Assembly: GCA_035606695.1 (NCBI GenBank)
Contig: DATNEW010000013.1
Coordinates: 62,001 to 126,000 of the forward strand
Direction of reading: 5' to 3'
Source of the DNA: Gemmatimonadaceae bacterium
GTDB taxonomy: Bacteria; Gemmatimonadota; Gemmatimonadetes; Gemmatimonadales; Gemmatimonadaceae
DNA length: 64,000 nucleotides
The position numbers were made by a program, and so were the translations under genes. The notes under the pieces are model-generated. The model ran no database searches. It saw only the letters and a list, made by a program, of their open reading frames with translations, and was not told the DNA's origin. Positions 36,566-45,644 of this stretch are shown piece by piece. How positions within the stretch are numbered: the stretch's first letter is position 1; the number at the start of each line of letters is the position of its first letter.

Positions 36566-37704
36566 TGGCTCTCCGCGAACTCGAGGAAGAGCGCGCCCTC
36601 AGCCACGACCTTGTCGCCCGGCGCAATGCCGGCCGTAATCTCGTACTGGTCGCCGATGCGCGAACCGAGCGTAATCCGTCGCCGCGCGAACGAGTTGCCG
36701 GTCGCGGCAAGGAACACGTAGGGCAAGTTCTGATCGTCGCGCATGACGGACGACACGGGAATCAGAATTCCTGTCCGTTCACGCGCCGCCTTGATCTGCA
36801 CGCGCACGAACATGTCGCGCCGCAGCACCTGGTTGTTGTTCGGCGCCACGACGCGCACCTGCACCGCCTTGGTATTCGGATCGGCGAGCGATGCGATGTA
36901 GTCGACACGCCCCGGAATCGGCGCGCGCCCGACATCGGTGATGACGTCGGCGACTTCGCCCGTCGAGACATCCGGCAGGTCATTCGCGTAGACGTTCGCC
37001 AGGACCCACATCGAGCTCAAATCAGCGATGGTGAAGCAGGGCGTGCTTCCAGCCTGCAGCAGCTGGCCGTCGGCGATGAGCTTCTCGACGATCGTCCCGT
37101 CGATCGGCGAACGAACGATCGCGGCGATCGACGTCGTCTTGCCGTCGCGCACGGACTGAATTTGCGACTCGTCGACGCCGAGTGCGCGCATGGCTTCGAC
37201 GGCGGCTTCGACGTCGGCCTCCGCGGAGGCCAAATCAGTTTGCGCCTGCTCCAGATCCCCACGCGCGAGCGCGTCATTCTTGAACAGGGCCGAGTCGCGC
37301 TCCGCGATTCGCTTCGCGTTGCGCCACCCTGTCTGCGCCTTGCGATAGTCCGCGACGGCCGACGCGAAGTCGGGCGACGACACGTACGCGAGCGGATCGC
37401 CCTTGTGAACGACCATGCCGGTATTGCCGACGACGCGCGTCGCCGGACCCGACACCGGTGACAGCACTTGCGTCGAGCGATCGCCGTTGAACGCAACGTT
37501 GCCCGTTGCCTCGATCACCGGCCGGAACGACGTCTGCGCGACCGGCACGAGATGGATGCGTTGGCGCTGGTCTTCGGTGACGGCGATGTTGACCGGCTTC
37601 GGCGAGGCAGTATCCGCCGGCTTCGGTGCGCTCTTCGAGCACGCAGCGGCGAGCGAGAGCACGACGCTCGCGAGAGCCGCGCGGCGTGAATGAGTCATCG
37701 TCAT
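36562..37704 (-). CDS. RND efflux periplasmic adaptor lipoprotein
   Basis: The 380-residue membrane-fusion protein starts MTMTHSRRAALASVVLS and has a lipobox (LAAAC, Cys near 22). The domain order is barrel-sandwich (VLSPVSGPATRVVGNTGMVVHKGDPL), helical hairpin (about 110-185, Ala/Glu-rich), lipoyl return (VRSPIDGTIVEKLIADGQLL), beta-barrel (LSSMWVLANVYANDLP) and membrane-proximal domain. It overlaps the upstream TolC-like gene and the downstream pump gene by ATGA at both ends, so the three are a translationally coupled unit. Confidence 0.94.
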   Translation of the reverse strand: MTMTHSRRAALASVVLSLAAACSKSAPKPADTASPKPVNIAVTEDQRQRIHLVPVAQTSFRPVIEATGNVAFNGDRSTQVLSPVSGPATRVVGNTGMVVHKGDPLAYVSSPDFASAVADYRKAQTGWRNAKRIAERDSALFKNDALARGDLEQAQTDLASAEADVEAAVEAMRALGVDESQIQSVRDGKTTSIAAIVRSPIDGTIVEKLIADGQLLQAGSTPCFTIADLSSMWVLANVYANDLPDVSTGEVADVITDVGRAPIPGRVDYIASLADPNTKAVQVRVVAPNNNQVLRRDMFVRVQIKAARERTGILIPVSSVMRDDQNLPYVFLAATGNSFARRRITLGSRIGDQYEITAGIAPGDKVVAEGALFLEFAESQ

Positions 37705-38978
37705 GGAACGCGGGCTCCGGCAGTGGGGATGAGCCCGAGCGCGCGATCGAGATCGGCGCGGGCGGTATTGGCGGCGGCGAGTGCATCGGCGAGCTGCGAT
37801 TCGGCCTGCAGCAATGCCTGGCGCGCGGTGAGGACTTCGAGTGCGGACGAGCCGCCGAGCGAATAGCTCGTGGCGGCGACTTGATACGCCTGGCGCGCGG
37901 CGGGCACGAGCTCGTCGCGGATGAATTCGACTTGCCGCATTGCCGTACTGGCGTTGGCGTATGCGGCGCGGACATCCTGCGTGACCTGGGCGCGCGCGTC
38001 GCGGTATGTCGCCTCGAGCTCGCGCTCGAAGTGCTGCGACTGCGCGATGTCGCCTTTCGAGTGCTGCCAATAAAACGTCGGCAGCGGAAGAGAGATTCCG
38101 GTCGTGAACAGCGCCGGAGAACCTGGCTGTACGTAGTCGCGCTGCACCGCGAACGTCAGATCGGGCAGCCAGAATTCCTTCGTCAGACTGGTCGTCGCGT
38201 GCGCGCCGAGTTGCTGTTGGCGAAGCATCTCGAGCTCGGGGCGATTTTGCAGCGCGATCTGCTCGATGCTCGCCGAGTCAGGGAGCGCGGGCGGCATGTC
38301 GAGCGAGTCGGTCGGCGCGATTGGGGCGCCGATGATGCGTCCGAGCGTCCGATTGAGCGATGCCTGTGCGTTGGCGATGTCGCGCTCGTTGGCGATCAGA
38401 TCGTTCCCGGCCTGCGCGACGGCGACCTGCGCCTGGATGACGTCGAGCTTCGCGGCGGTGCCGGCGTCATACCGAATCTGCGTTCGCTTGAGGAAGTCGT
38501 TCGCCAGATCGCGTGCTTCGACGAGAATTCCGCGATGCTTGAGCCCAACGACCAGCGAGTCGTACGTCGACGAGGCTTGCAGCGCGATGGTCTGCTGTTG
38601 CAGCCGGTAATTCGATTCGCTGTTGCGAATGTCCGCCAGGCCAATCCGGTTGTTCAACCGGAACTTGTCAGGGAAGGGAATCGAGAGACCGATGCCGACT
38701 GGTCGTGCGCCGGCGCTGCCGAACGTGAATGGGCCCGCGGCCTGATCGAACGCGGCGCTGAGCGAGGGATCAGGTATCGCGGTCGCGGTGACGCGACGAG
38801 CCCGCGCTTGCGCGGTCTGCTCTCGTGCCACATCGAGCTGTGCGTTGCGAGTGAGCGCCTCGGCCACTGCTTGGCGGCGAGAGAGGCGAAGCGAATCGGT
38901 AGGAGCACTGCTACTGGCCTGCGCGAGCGCGGCGCCGCTCAACGGCGCGAGCGCACACAATCCGAACAATAGACGCAT
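37701..38978 (-). CDS. TolC-family outer-membrane efflux channel
   Basis: The 425-residue protein has a signal peptide (FGLCALAPLSGAALAQ) and two OEP repeats of long Ala/Gln-rich helices (LTRNAQLDVAREQTAQARARR; LDVIQAQVAVAQAGNDLIANERD; and SALEVLTARQALLQAESQLADALAA in the second half). It would form the trimeric duct for the RND pump. An AGGGA ribosome site lies before the ATG. Gene order (channel, adaptor, pump) is the classical cus/czc-like order. Confidence 0.93.
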   Translation of the reverse strand: MRLLFGLCALAPLSGAALAQASSSAPTDSLRLSRRQAVAEALTRNAQLDVAREQTAQARARRVTATAIPDPSLSAAFDQAAGPFTFGSAGARPVGIGLSIPFPDKFRLNNRIGLADIRNSESNYRLQQQTIALQASSTYDSLVVGLKHRGILVEARDLANDFLKRTQIRYDAGTAAKLDVIQAQVAVAQAGNDLIANERDIANAQASLNRTLGRIIGAPIAPTDSLDMPPALPDSASIEQIALQNRPELEMLRQQQLGAHATTSLTKEFWLPDLTFAVQRDYVQPGSPALFTTGISLPLPTFYWQHSKGDIAQSQHFERELEATYRDARAQVTQDVRAAYANASTAMRQVEFIRDELVPAARQAYQVAATSYSLGGSSALEVLTARQALLQAESQLADALAAANTARADLDRALGLIPTAGARVP

Positions 38979-39026
38979 GTTGTCCCTGAAGGGTGAAACT
39001 GAGAAATGCCGATGACGGCAGAGAGC

Positions 39027-39383
39027 TCAGATCACCGAGGGAGGTGCGCGCGGATTGGCTTGGCGGGGGCAGGCGGAAGATGCGCCGAACGCGACGACGT
39101 CGACGACGGCGGTGGCGCGAATGGCCGCGCAAACCACGGGAACATCCGGCTTGGCGGTCGTTCCGTGAATGGAGCGCGCCTGACACGCGGGGCAGGTCGC
39201 CTCGTCGTGGACGTAGTGCGCGCGCGTGCCCGTGCCTGTCGCCTCGACATGCGACGCCATACGCGAATCGCGCCCCTCGGCGAGAGGCGCGAACGCGACA
39301 ACGAGCTGCACCGACATCGCAACGAGCGCGAGGAGGCGGTGCAGCCAGTGGCGTGTGGTCAAAGGCGATCTAAGTGGCGACAT
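39027..39383 (-). CDS. Small secreted His/Cys protein heading the efflux operon
   Basis: The 118-residue protein has a signal-like segment (LHRLLALVAMSVQLVVAFAP), then a region with several His and paired Cys (HYVHDEATCPACQARSIHG) and a C-terminal AFGASSACPRQANPRAPP. Small proteins with such a HxxH..CxxC pattern often precede metal efflux genes (DUF2946-like, from memory). A periplasmic metal-binding role is inferred from context. It is 48 bases upstream of the TolC-like gene on the same strand. Confidence 0.65.
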   Translation of the reverse strand: MSPLRSPLTTRHWLHRLLALVAMSVQLVVAFAPLAEGRDSRMASHVEATGTGTRAHYVHDEATCPACQARSIHGTTAKPDVPVVCAAIRATAVVDVVAFGASSACPRQANPRAPPSVI

Positions 39384-39516
39384 GCGTCTTTAATGCTACG
39401 GATGACACTGTCAAATCGCTAGCTTGGCCAGCCGGTCATAGGTCGCGATGGTTCATTCGATGGCCGAGCACGTCCTGGAGCTTGACGCCGTCGTCTCCTA
39501 GGGCAGTGTTACTTCC

Positions 39517-40833
39517 ATGAAGAGACACCTGTTCCCAAGCGCCGCGTGCGCGCTCGTCGTTGCCGCCGGCACCATCCCCATGGCCGGCCACGTGCACGAC
39601 CCGGTCAGCGAAGTCGACGCGCAGTATCCGCGGTCCGAAGCGCTGTACCTCGATTTGCACCGGCATCCGGAGCTCTCGTTTCACGAAACGGAAACGGCGG
39701 CGAAGTTGGCCGCGGCGTTGCGCGAGGCCGGGTTCGATGTAACAACCGGCGTCGGACGCACCGGCATCGTCGGCGTGCTGAAGAATGGCGCCGGCCCAAC
39801 CGTGTTGCTCCGAACGGAGCTCGATGCGCTTCCGGTCACGGAGAATACCGGTCTGCCATATGCGAGCACCGTCCGCACGAAAGACGATGCCGGGAACGAC
39901 GTCGGTGTGATGCACGCCTGCGGGCACGACGCGCACATGGCCGCATGGATCGGAACGGCGCGGATCATGGCGGCGACGCGCAACCAGTGGCGGGGCACGC
40001 TCGTCGTCATCGGACAGCCGGCCGAAGAAACAGTGGCCGGCGCGCGCGCGATGATCGCCGATGGATTGCTCACACGCTTTCCGCATCCCGATTACGCCAT
40101 CGCGGTTCATGACGATGCACGCTTGCCGGCGGCGTTGATCGGCTATCACGCCGGGCCAATTCTCACCAACGCCGACGCGGTGACGATCAAGATTTTCGGC
40201 CGCGGCGGTCACGGCGCGCGGCCGGACGCGACGATCGATCCGGTCGTCATCGCGGCGCGGACGGTGTTGTCGCTGCAAACGATCGTGTCGCGCGAGATCT
40301 CGCCGTTCGATCCCGCCGTCGTGACCGTCGGATCGATTCACGGCGGCACGAAGAACAACATCATTCCCGACGACGTCACCCTGCAGCTCACGGTGCGCTC
40401 GTACACCGACCCGGTGCGGAAGCATCTGCTCGCGAGCATCGAGCGCATCACCAAGGCCGAAGCGATGGCCGCGGGCGCGCCACGCGAGCCCTCGATCACG
40501 TACGGGCCGCCGACCAACGCGCTGGTGAACGACAGCGCGCTCACGCGGCGCGTGGCCGCGGCGCTCGAGAAACAGCTCGGTACCACGCGCGTGAAAGACG
40601 CGCCGCCGGAAATGGCGAGTGAAGATTTCGCGGAATTCCAGGGTGCGGGGATTCCGACGCTGATGCTCCGCGTTGGCGCGGTGGAGCAGAGCAAATACGA
40701 CGCGGCCATGCGGTCGGGAGCCCAGCTGCCGTCGCTCCACTCGGCACAGTTCGCTCCGGATCGCGAGCCGACGATCAAGTCGGCGATGCTGGCCGAGCTC
40801 GTGGCGCTTCGGGAGTTGATGCCGGTGAAATAG
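39517..40833 (+). CDS. Secreted M20 amidohydrolase/carboxypeptidase
   Basis: The 438-residue protein has a signal peptide (AACALVVAAGTIPMAG) and an M20D (HipO/AbgA-like) domain: LHRHPELSFHETET, LLRTELDALPVTENTGLPYAS, MHACGHDAHMAAWIG with metal ligands, GQPAEETVAGARAMI, the dimerisation insert GRGGHGARPDATIDP, and final MASEDFAEF. It would hydrolyse N-acyl amino acids or peptides in the periplasm. Family members use a binuclear metal centre. It lies 51 bases before the M1 peptidase gene, so the two may form a peptide-degrading pair. Confidence 0.93.
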   Translation: MKRHLFPSAACALVVAAGTIPMAGHVHDPVSEVDAQYPRSEALYLDLHRHPELSFHETETAAKLAAALREAGFDVTTGVGRTGIVGVLKNGAGPTVLLRTELDALPVTENTGLPYASTVRTKDDAGNDVGVMHACGHDAHMAAWIGTARIMAATRNQWRGTLVVIGQPAEETVAGARAMIADGLLTRFPHPDYAIAVHDDARLPAALIGYHAGPILTNADAVTIKIFGRGGHGARPDATIDPVVIAARTVLSLQTIVSREISPFDPAVVTVGSIHGGTKNNIIPDDVTLQLTVRSYTDPVRKHLLASIERITKAEAMAAGAPREPSITYGPPTNALVNDSALTRRVAAALEKQLGTTRVKDAPPEMASEDFAEFQGAGIPTLMLRVGAVEQSKYDAAMRSGAQLPSLHSAQFAPDREPTIKSAMLAELVALRELMPVK

Positions 40834-40884
40834 TCGTGATGGAACCGCATAGATTGCTCGGGTCCCCTCGACCCGAGCCGATCG

Positions 40885-43344
40885 ATGCGCCAACGGAATC
40901 TGTTCGTCGTTCTCGTGCTCGCCGCACTGACGGCTGTTCGTGCGCCCGCGCAGCTATCTGCGCAGCAGCCGTCCAATCCGAATCTGGAGCGGATGAGCAA
41001 CGACACGTACACGCGGTCGCACGACTACGACCTCGTGCACCAGCGCATCAGCGTGCGCGACTTCGACTGGGATTCGCTGTCGTTCGCGGGACGGGTAGCG
41101 ACGACGCTCGTCGCGCGGCGCGCCGCGATGGACTCCGTGATCCTGGACATGGGCGCGCGCCTGCGCGTGCGGACGATCACCGCATCCTCCGGCGGCGCGC
41201 TACGCGGCGATCGGCATGGCGATACGCTCGTCCTGCACCTGGCGCGCCCCGCCGCATTCGGTGATACGCTGCGCTTCACGATCGATTACGACGGGCGCAT
41301 CGATAACGGGCGCGGCCTCACGTTCATCGATCGGCGCCCGACCTCGCCTCGCCAGCTCTGGAGCCAGGGCGAGGACATGGACAATCATTTCTGGTTTCCC
41401 ACGTACGACTTTCCGAATGACAAGGCCACGTGGGAGCTGGACGCCACCGTGCCGCGCGGATTCATGGCTATCTCGAACGGCGCGCTGGTTGGCGATACGC
41501 CGGAGCCGAACGGTTCACATACGCTGCACTGGAGCCAATCGCGTCCGAGCGCGACGTATCTCGTCTCGTTGATCGTGGAGCCGCTGGTGAAGGTGCACGA
41601 CGCGTGGCACAACGTGCCCGTCGACTACTACGTGTACCCGAAAGACAGCGCGCTGGCGTGGCGGCTCTTCCACGAGACGCCGGACATGATCGACGTCTAC
41701 TCGACGCTCACCGGCATTCCGTATCCGTGGCAGAAGTACGCGCAGACGACGGTCGCCGACTTCTTCGGCGGCATGGAAAACGTGAGTGCCACGACGCTCG
41801 TCGACTGGCTGCCCGACGCGCGCGCGTACCAGGATCGCCCGTGGTATCAGTATATCCTCATACCGCACGAGCTGGCGCACCAATGGTTCGGCGACTACGT
41901 CACGACGGAGAATTGGGCGAACACGTGGCTCAATGAAGGATTCGCCGAGTTCATGCCGGGCCAGTATTGGGGTCGGAAACGCGGCGCGCATGCCGAGCAG
42001 GACTACTATGCGGATGAGTATCACCAGTTTTTGAACATCGAGCGGGCGCGGCCCATGCCGCTGGCATCGATGGGATCGAACAACATTTATCCCAAAGGCG
42101 CGCTCGTGCTCGAGATGCTCGAGCACTATCTCGGCGACGATCGGTTCTGGGCCGGCGTGCATCGCTATCTCGTCAATCATGCGTACGCCGTGGCGACGAC
42201 CGACGACCTTCGCCAGGCATTTCTCGACGCGACCGGCGAAAATCTCGACTGGTTCTGGCGCGAGTGGATGTACAGCGCGGGCTATCCGGCGTTCACCGTC
42301 ACGTCGAGCTATGACGCATCAGCGCACCGCGTGACGCTCGTCGCGCGGCAGACGCAGCGTGACTCGCTCCAAGCCGACAGCACCGGCATGCGCTACGTCA
42401 TTCCCGAGACGTTCACGATGCCCATCGACGTCCGCGTGGGAACGGCAAGCGGCGACGTCGTGAAGCACGCCTGGATTCGCCAGCGCGAAGACACGATCGT
42501 GGTGGACAACATACGCTCCGAGCCGACCATGATCGTGTTCGACGATGGCAATCGCATGCTCAAGTCGCTGACCTTCGAGCAGCCGACGGCGCAGCTTGCG
42601 ACGCAATTGCAACATGACGCCCATCTGTGGGATCGTGAGTGGGTATTGAGCGAGCTCGTGAAGCGGCCTACGGATGCCGCCGCGGCGCGTGCGGTCGCCG
42701 ATGCGTTGACGAACGCGGATTATCCCTACACGCGTGCCGTCGCGGCGACCGGGATGGACGCGTTTCCGGCCGACGTCGCAATTCCCGCATTCACGCGCGC
42801 CCTCCGCGACACGTCGGCACAGGTGCGCGCCGCGGCCGCCGGCGCACTCGGCGGCATGAAGGATCCACGAGCGCTGGCGCTGGCGCGCGCCGCCTGGGAT
42901 CACGACTCGAGCTACGCGGTGCGCGCGGCGGCGGTGAACGCGATCGCGCAGCTCGACCCGAGTGCGCGGCGAGATATCGCGCGCCAAGCACTCGCCACGC
43001 GCTCGTACCAGGATGTGATTCAGCAGGCCGGGCTTGGGGTCGTCGCGCGCAGCAACGATACGACGCTCATCGACGACGTCGAGCGCATCGCTGGTGAACA
43101 ATCATTGCCGTCTCGCGTCATCGAGATTTTTGCGGCGCGCGGCAATCAGCACGCGATGGACTTGGTGGTGAAGAATCTCAACGACGATCGCGGATGGGTG
43201 CGCGACTGGATGCTGACCGCGCTGCGCTCCCTCGATGGGACGAGGCGGCGCTCATTCCTCGAGGGCATCCTGCCAAGGATCACCCGATCGGATTCACGAG
43301 CCGCGATACAACGCGCGCTGGCCGCGGCGCCACCGGGCTCGTGA
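40885..43344 (+). CDS. Secreted M1 aminopeptidase with C-terminal HEAT repeats
   Basis: The 819-residue protein has a signal peptide (NLFVVLVLAALTAVRAPAQ), an N-terminal beta domain, the substrate motif GGMENVSATT, the zinc site H328ELAH332 with E351 (LNEGFAEF), and catalytic-domain helices to about residue 460. From about 575 the sequence becomes HEAT-like helical repeats (AIPAFTRALRDTSAQVRAAAAGALG, ALARAAWDHDSSYAVRAAAVNAIAQL). It would trim N-terminal residues from peptides in the periplasm. The M1 plus HEAT arrangement is known. Confidence 0.94.
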   Translation: MRQRNLFVVLVLAALTAVRAPAQLSAQQPSNPNLERMSNDTYTRSHDYDLVHQRISVRDFDWDSLSFAGRVATTLVARRAAMDSVILDMGARLRVRTITASSGGALRGDRHGDTLVLHLARPAAFGDTLRFTIDYDGRIDNGRGLTFIDRRPTSPRQLWSQGEDMDNHFWFPTYDFPNDKATWELDATVPRGFMAISNGALVGDTPEPNGSHTLHWSQSRPSATYLVSLIVEPLVKVHDAWHNVPVDYYVYPKDSALAWRLFHETPDMIDVYSTLTGIPYPWQKYAQTTVADFFGGMENVSATTLVDWLPDARAYQDRPWYQYILIPHELAHQWFGDYVTTENWANTWLNEGFAEFMPGQYWGRKRGAHAEQDYYADEYHQFLNIERARPMPLASMGSNNIYPKGALVLEMLEHYLGDDRFWAGVHRYLVNHAYAVATTDDLRQAFLDATGENLDWFWREWMYSAGYPAFTVTSSYDASAHRVTLVARQTQRDSLQADSTGMRYVIPETFTMPIDVRVGTASGDVVKHAWIRQREDTIVVDNIRSEPTMIVFDDGNRMLKSLTFEQPTAQLATQLQHDAHLWDREWVLSELVKRPTDAAAARAVADALTNADYPYTRAVAATGMDAFPADVAIPAFTRALRDTSAQVRAAAAGALGGMKDPRALALARAAWDHDSSYAVRAAAVNAIAQLDPSARRDIARQALATRSYQDVIQQAGLGVVARSNDTTLIDDVERIAGEQSLPSRVIEIFAARGNQHAMDLVVKNLNDDRGWVRDWMLTALRSLDGTRRRSFLEGILPRITRSDSRAAIQRALAAAPPGS

Positions 43345-43359
43345 TCGATCGATGAGGCG

Positions 43360-44244
43360 CTAGCGCTTCGACTTCGTCTGATCGAGCGCCGCGCGCAGAC
43401 CCCGTGCGAGCTTCACCGCGTCGTCATTCGCCCAGAAGTGCATGAAGTACAGCTTGGGCTCTTCGTCGATGAGATGGCTATGGAGCGCCACGGGCTGAAT
43501 TCCCGCGGCCTGCAGTGCGCGGATCACGGCATTGACCTCGTTACCGCGCATGACGAAATCACCGCTGATCGCCGCCTTCCCGCCGCCGGTCGGCTGGAAA
43601 TTGATCGACGTGGCGAGGCCCATTGACGACGGTATCTCCATGCCCATCTCGCTGATGGTCTCGGTGCGCGGAACGCCGACCTGGTACACCACGCCGTTCA
43701 GGCGCCCTGCAACGCCCAGCGCTCGTGCAATGCCGGCTGTGTCGAGATCCGCGGCACTCGGCGCGGCCGCCGGACCTGGAGTGCCGAGCGGCGTCGCACT
43801 TTTCGCCAACGCGGCGCGAATGGTCGCGGCGATCTTCGCGGCGTCGCCATGCGCCATGATGTGCATGTACATCACATGCGGCGACTCGCCCAGCAAGTGA
43901 TTGTGCAGCGCCGATTGTTCGACGCCGCCGGCCTGCAGTGCGGACATGACGGCACCGACTTCGGATTCGAGCAACACGAGATCGCCCATGGCGATTGACT
44001 GGCCGTCACTCGCTCGTTTGAACGCGACCCAGCCGCCGAGCGCAAGCGCCGGCTTGAGCGTCACGCCGCCGACGGTCACCGTGAGATCGGAGCGCGGAAA
44101 ATTGAATCGCGCCACGTCGCCGGGCTGCATGACGGCGGAACGGCCCATGGCGGACTCGACCGCGCTCCAGGCCGACTGCTGCGCGTTCGCGGTCGAACAC
44201 ATGAACGCGAGAAGGACGAAGAATGCCGACGTGCTGCGGTGCAT
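43360..44244 (-). CDS. DUF1259 (LppY/LpqO-like) secreted protein, two repeats
   Basis: The 294-residue protein has a signal peptide (SAFFVLLAFMCSTANAQ) and two copies of the DUF1259 unit (about 24-145 and 165-288). Each contains an aromatic/basic strand, a GDFVMRGNEVNAVIRALQAAGI-type helix and a histidine loop (ALHNHLLGESPHVMYMHIMAHG; ALHSHLIDEEPKLYFMHFWAN). The His-rich loops suggest metal binding, but the family has no established function. Neighbours are the M1 peptidase (convergent, 15 bases apart) and nfo upstream. Confidence 0.88.
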   Translation of the reverse strand: MHRSTSAFFVLLAFMCSTANAQQSAWSAVESAMGRSAVMQPGDVARFNFPRSDLTVTVGGVTLKPALALGGWVAFKRASDGQSIAMGDLVLLESEVGAVMSALQAGGVEQSALHNHLLGESPHVMYMHIMAHGDAAKIAATIRAALAKSATPLGTPGPAAAPSAADLDTAGIARALGVAGRLNGVVYQVGVPRTETISEMGMEIPSSMGLATSINFQPTGGGKAAISGDFVMRGNEVNAVIRALQAAGIQPVALHSHLIDEEPKLYFMHFWANDDAVKLARGLRAALDQTKSKR

Positions 44245-44261
44245 GGAGTCTCCTGGAAGTA

Positions 44262-45392
44262 TTACGCGCGGCTGACGTAGCTCCGCAGCCGCTCGAGCAT
44301 CTTCGCGTCGGTCGCGGTCGGATCGGTGCCTTTCGGTGTCTCGATGATCTTAGGAACCCGCGCAAGTCGCTCGTCGTTCATGACGTTGCGAAAGCCGCGT
44401 TCGCCGATCGAGCCTTCGCCGATCAGCTCGTGGCGGTCGCGCTTCGAATTGAACGGGGTCTTCGAATCGTTCAAGTGCATGACCTTCAGGCGATCGAGGC
44501 CGAGCGTGTCGTCGAAGCGACGCATGACGTCGTCGTAGGCGTCGACGATGTCGTAGCCGGCGGAGTACGCGTGGCAGGTGTCGACGCACACGCCCATGCG
44601 CCCGCGCAATGCGCTGGGGACGCCGTCGATGAGCGCGGCGAGATCCTCGAACGTCGAGCCGATCGCCGTGCCGCTGCCCGACGTGATCTCCATGCAGAGA
44701 ATCGTGTGGCCTGGCACGCGGGACAGCGCTTCCGCGATGCCGTCGGCGTTGCGGCGAATGCCACTCTCGCGGTCGTCGATATAGTTGCCCGGGTGCGACA
44801 CGAGATACGTCAGCCCGAGCGCCTCGCACCGCTCGAACTCGGCCACGAAGGACTCCACGGATTGCCGCCGCAACTTCTCGTCGGGGCTCGCGAGATTGAT
44901 CAAATACGAATCGTGGGCGACAGTGTCGCGCACGCGCGTGTCGCCGAGCGCAGCGCGAAACGCGCGGCATTCGTCGTCGGCGCAGATCCGCTCGGCCCAG
45001 CGATTGGCCATCTTCGTGAAGATCTGCATGGCCGAGGCGCCGATGGCGCGTGCGCGCCGCGGCGCTTCGTGGGTGCCTCCGGCAATCGAGACATGCGCGC
45101 CGAGCAGCACGTCGTCGTCCCACGCCGGCGCGACCCAGTTCGGATCGTTGGCGCTGTCCGTCTTGGGATTGAACGCCGGCTTCTTCATCTGCTTCTTCGC
45201 CGCGGGGTGCAGCTTGACCGCGGACGATTTTTTTGCCGCCGATTTTCTTGCGGGCGTCTTTTTCACCGCCGCTTTTCTTGCGGGCGCTTTCTTCGCGGGC
45301 GTCTTCTTGGCGCTTCGCTTTTTCGCGGCCACAGATTTTTTCTTGGCGCCGCGCGCGCCGGCCTTCTTAGTCGAACTCCGACGACTTGCCAT
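44262..45392 (-). CDS. nfo: Endonuclease IV with histone-H1-like N-terminal tail
   Basis: The 376-residue protein carries an apurinic/apyrimidinic endonuclease domain from about residue 95: GAHVSIAGGTHEAP, MQIFTKMANRW, YLVSHPGNYIDD, LCMEITSGSGTAIG, GVCVDTCHAYSAGYD, VMHLNDSKTPFNSKRDRHE, IIETPKGTD. These supply the three-zinc site. Residues 1-72 are Lys/Ala/Arg/Pro repeats of the AKK(T/S)PAKK type, as in histone H1 and bacterial HU/HctB tails, and would bind DNA non-specifically. The start overlaps the zinc-ribbon gene by 26 bases. Confidence 0.95.
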   Translation of the reverse strand: MASRRSSTKKAGARGAKKKSVAAKKRSAKKTPAKKAPARKAAVKKTPARKSAAKKSSAVKLHPAAKKQMKKPAFNPKTDSANDPNWVAPAWDDDVLLGAHVSIAGGTHEAPRRARAIGASAMQIFTKMANRWAERICADDECRAFRAALGDTRVRDTVAHDSYLINLASPDEKLRRQSVESFVAEFERCEALGLTYLVSHPGNYIDDRESGIRRNADGIAEALSRVPGHTILCMEITSGSGTAIGSTFEDLAALIDGVPSALRGRMGVCVDTCHAYSAGYDIVDAYDDVMRRFDDTLGLDRLKVMHLNDSKTPFNSKRDRHELIGEGSIGERGFRNVMNDERLARVPKIIETPKGTDPTATDAKMLERLRSYVSRA

Positions 45393-45579
45393 GGAATGAT
45401 TTCCCGCAGCGCGGGCAGTGGAGGGGGCCGTCTTCCTTCAGCGCATAGCTGAAGTCACGCCCGCAGCTGCACTCGGCTTCGAGTGTGTCGTGGCCGCAGC
45501 CGATGCAGTATTGGTCGTCTGCGTCGTATTGGCGAAAGCGTCCGCAGACGGTGCAGCGCTTGGTGACCTGCGTGGGCAT
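45367..45579 (-). CDS. Small double zinc-ribbon protein
   Basis: The 70-residue protein MPTQVTKRCTVCGRFRQYD has four CxxC/CxC-type knuckles (CTVCG, YCIGCGH, CSCG, CPRCGKSF), enough for two zinc sites. Such small ribbons bind nucleic acid or protein; no family name can be given. It lies upstream of nfo on the same strand and overlaps its start by 26 bases, suggesting co-expression. Confidence 0.75.
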   Translation of the reverse strand: MPTQVTKRCTVCGRFRQYDADDQYCIGCGHDTLEAECSCGRDFSYALKEDGPLHCPRCGKSFHGKSSEFD

Positions 45580-45609
45580 TGCTGAAAGATACGACGCACT
45601 CTCCCGCAC

Positions 45610-45644
45610 CGCCCACCGCCCACCGCCCATCGCCCATCGCTCAG
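45610..45644. repeat. Single-arm heptamer array at the EnvC-like stop codon
   Basis: Units CGCCCAC, CGCCCAC, CGCCCAT, CGCCCAT and CGCTCAG run without gaps. They match the heptamer at 18382. The EnvC-like TGA (complement of 45641-45643) falls inside the last unit, so the array begins exactly at that stop. Confidence 0.88.

Noticed and set aside
33704-36721. Long plus-strand reading frames opposite the RND pump
   Set aside because: Arg/His/Asp-rich shadow frames without motifs; the minus strand encodes a full-length pump.
39436-40893. Long minus-strand reading frame opposite the M20 hydrolase
   Set aside because: Composition is that of an antisense shadow in GC-rich DNA; the plus strand has all M20 motifs.
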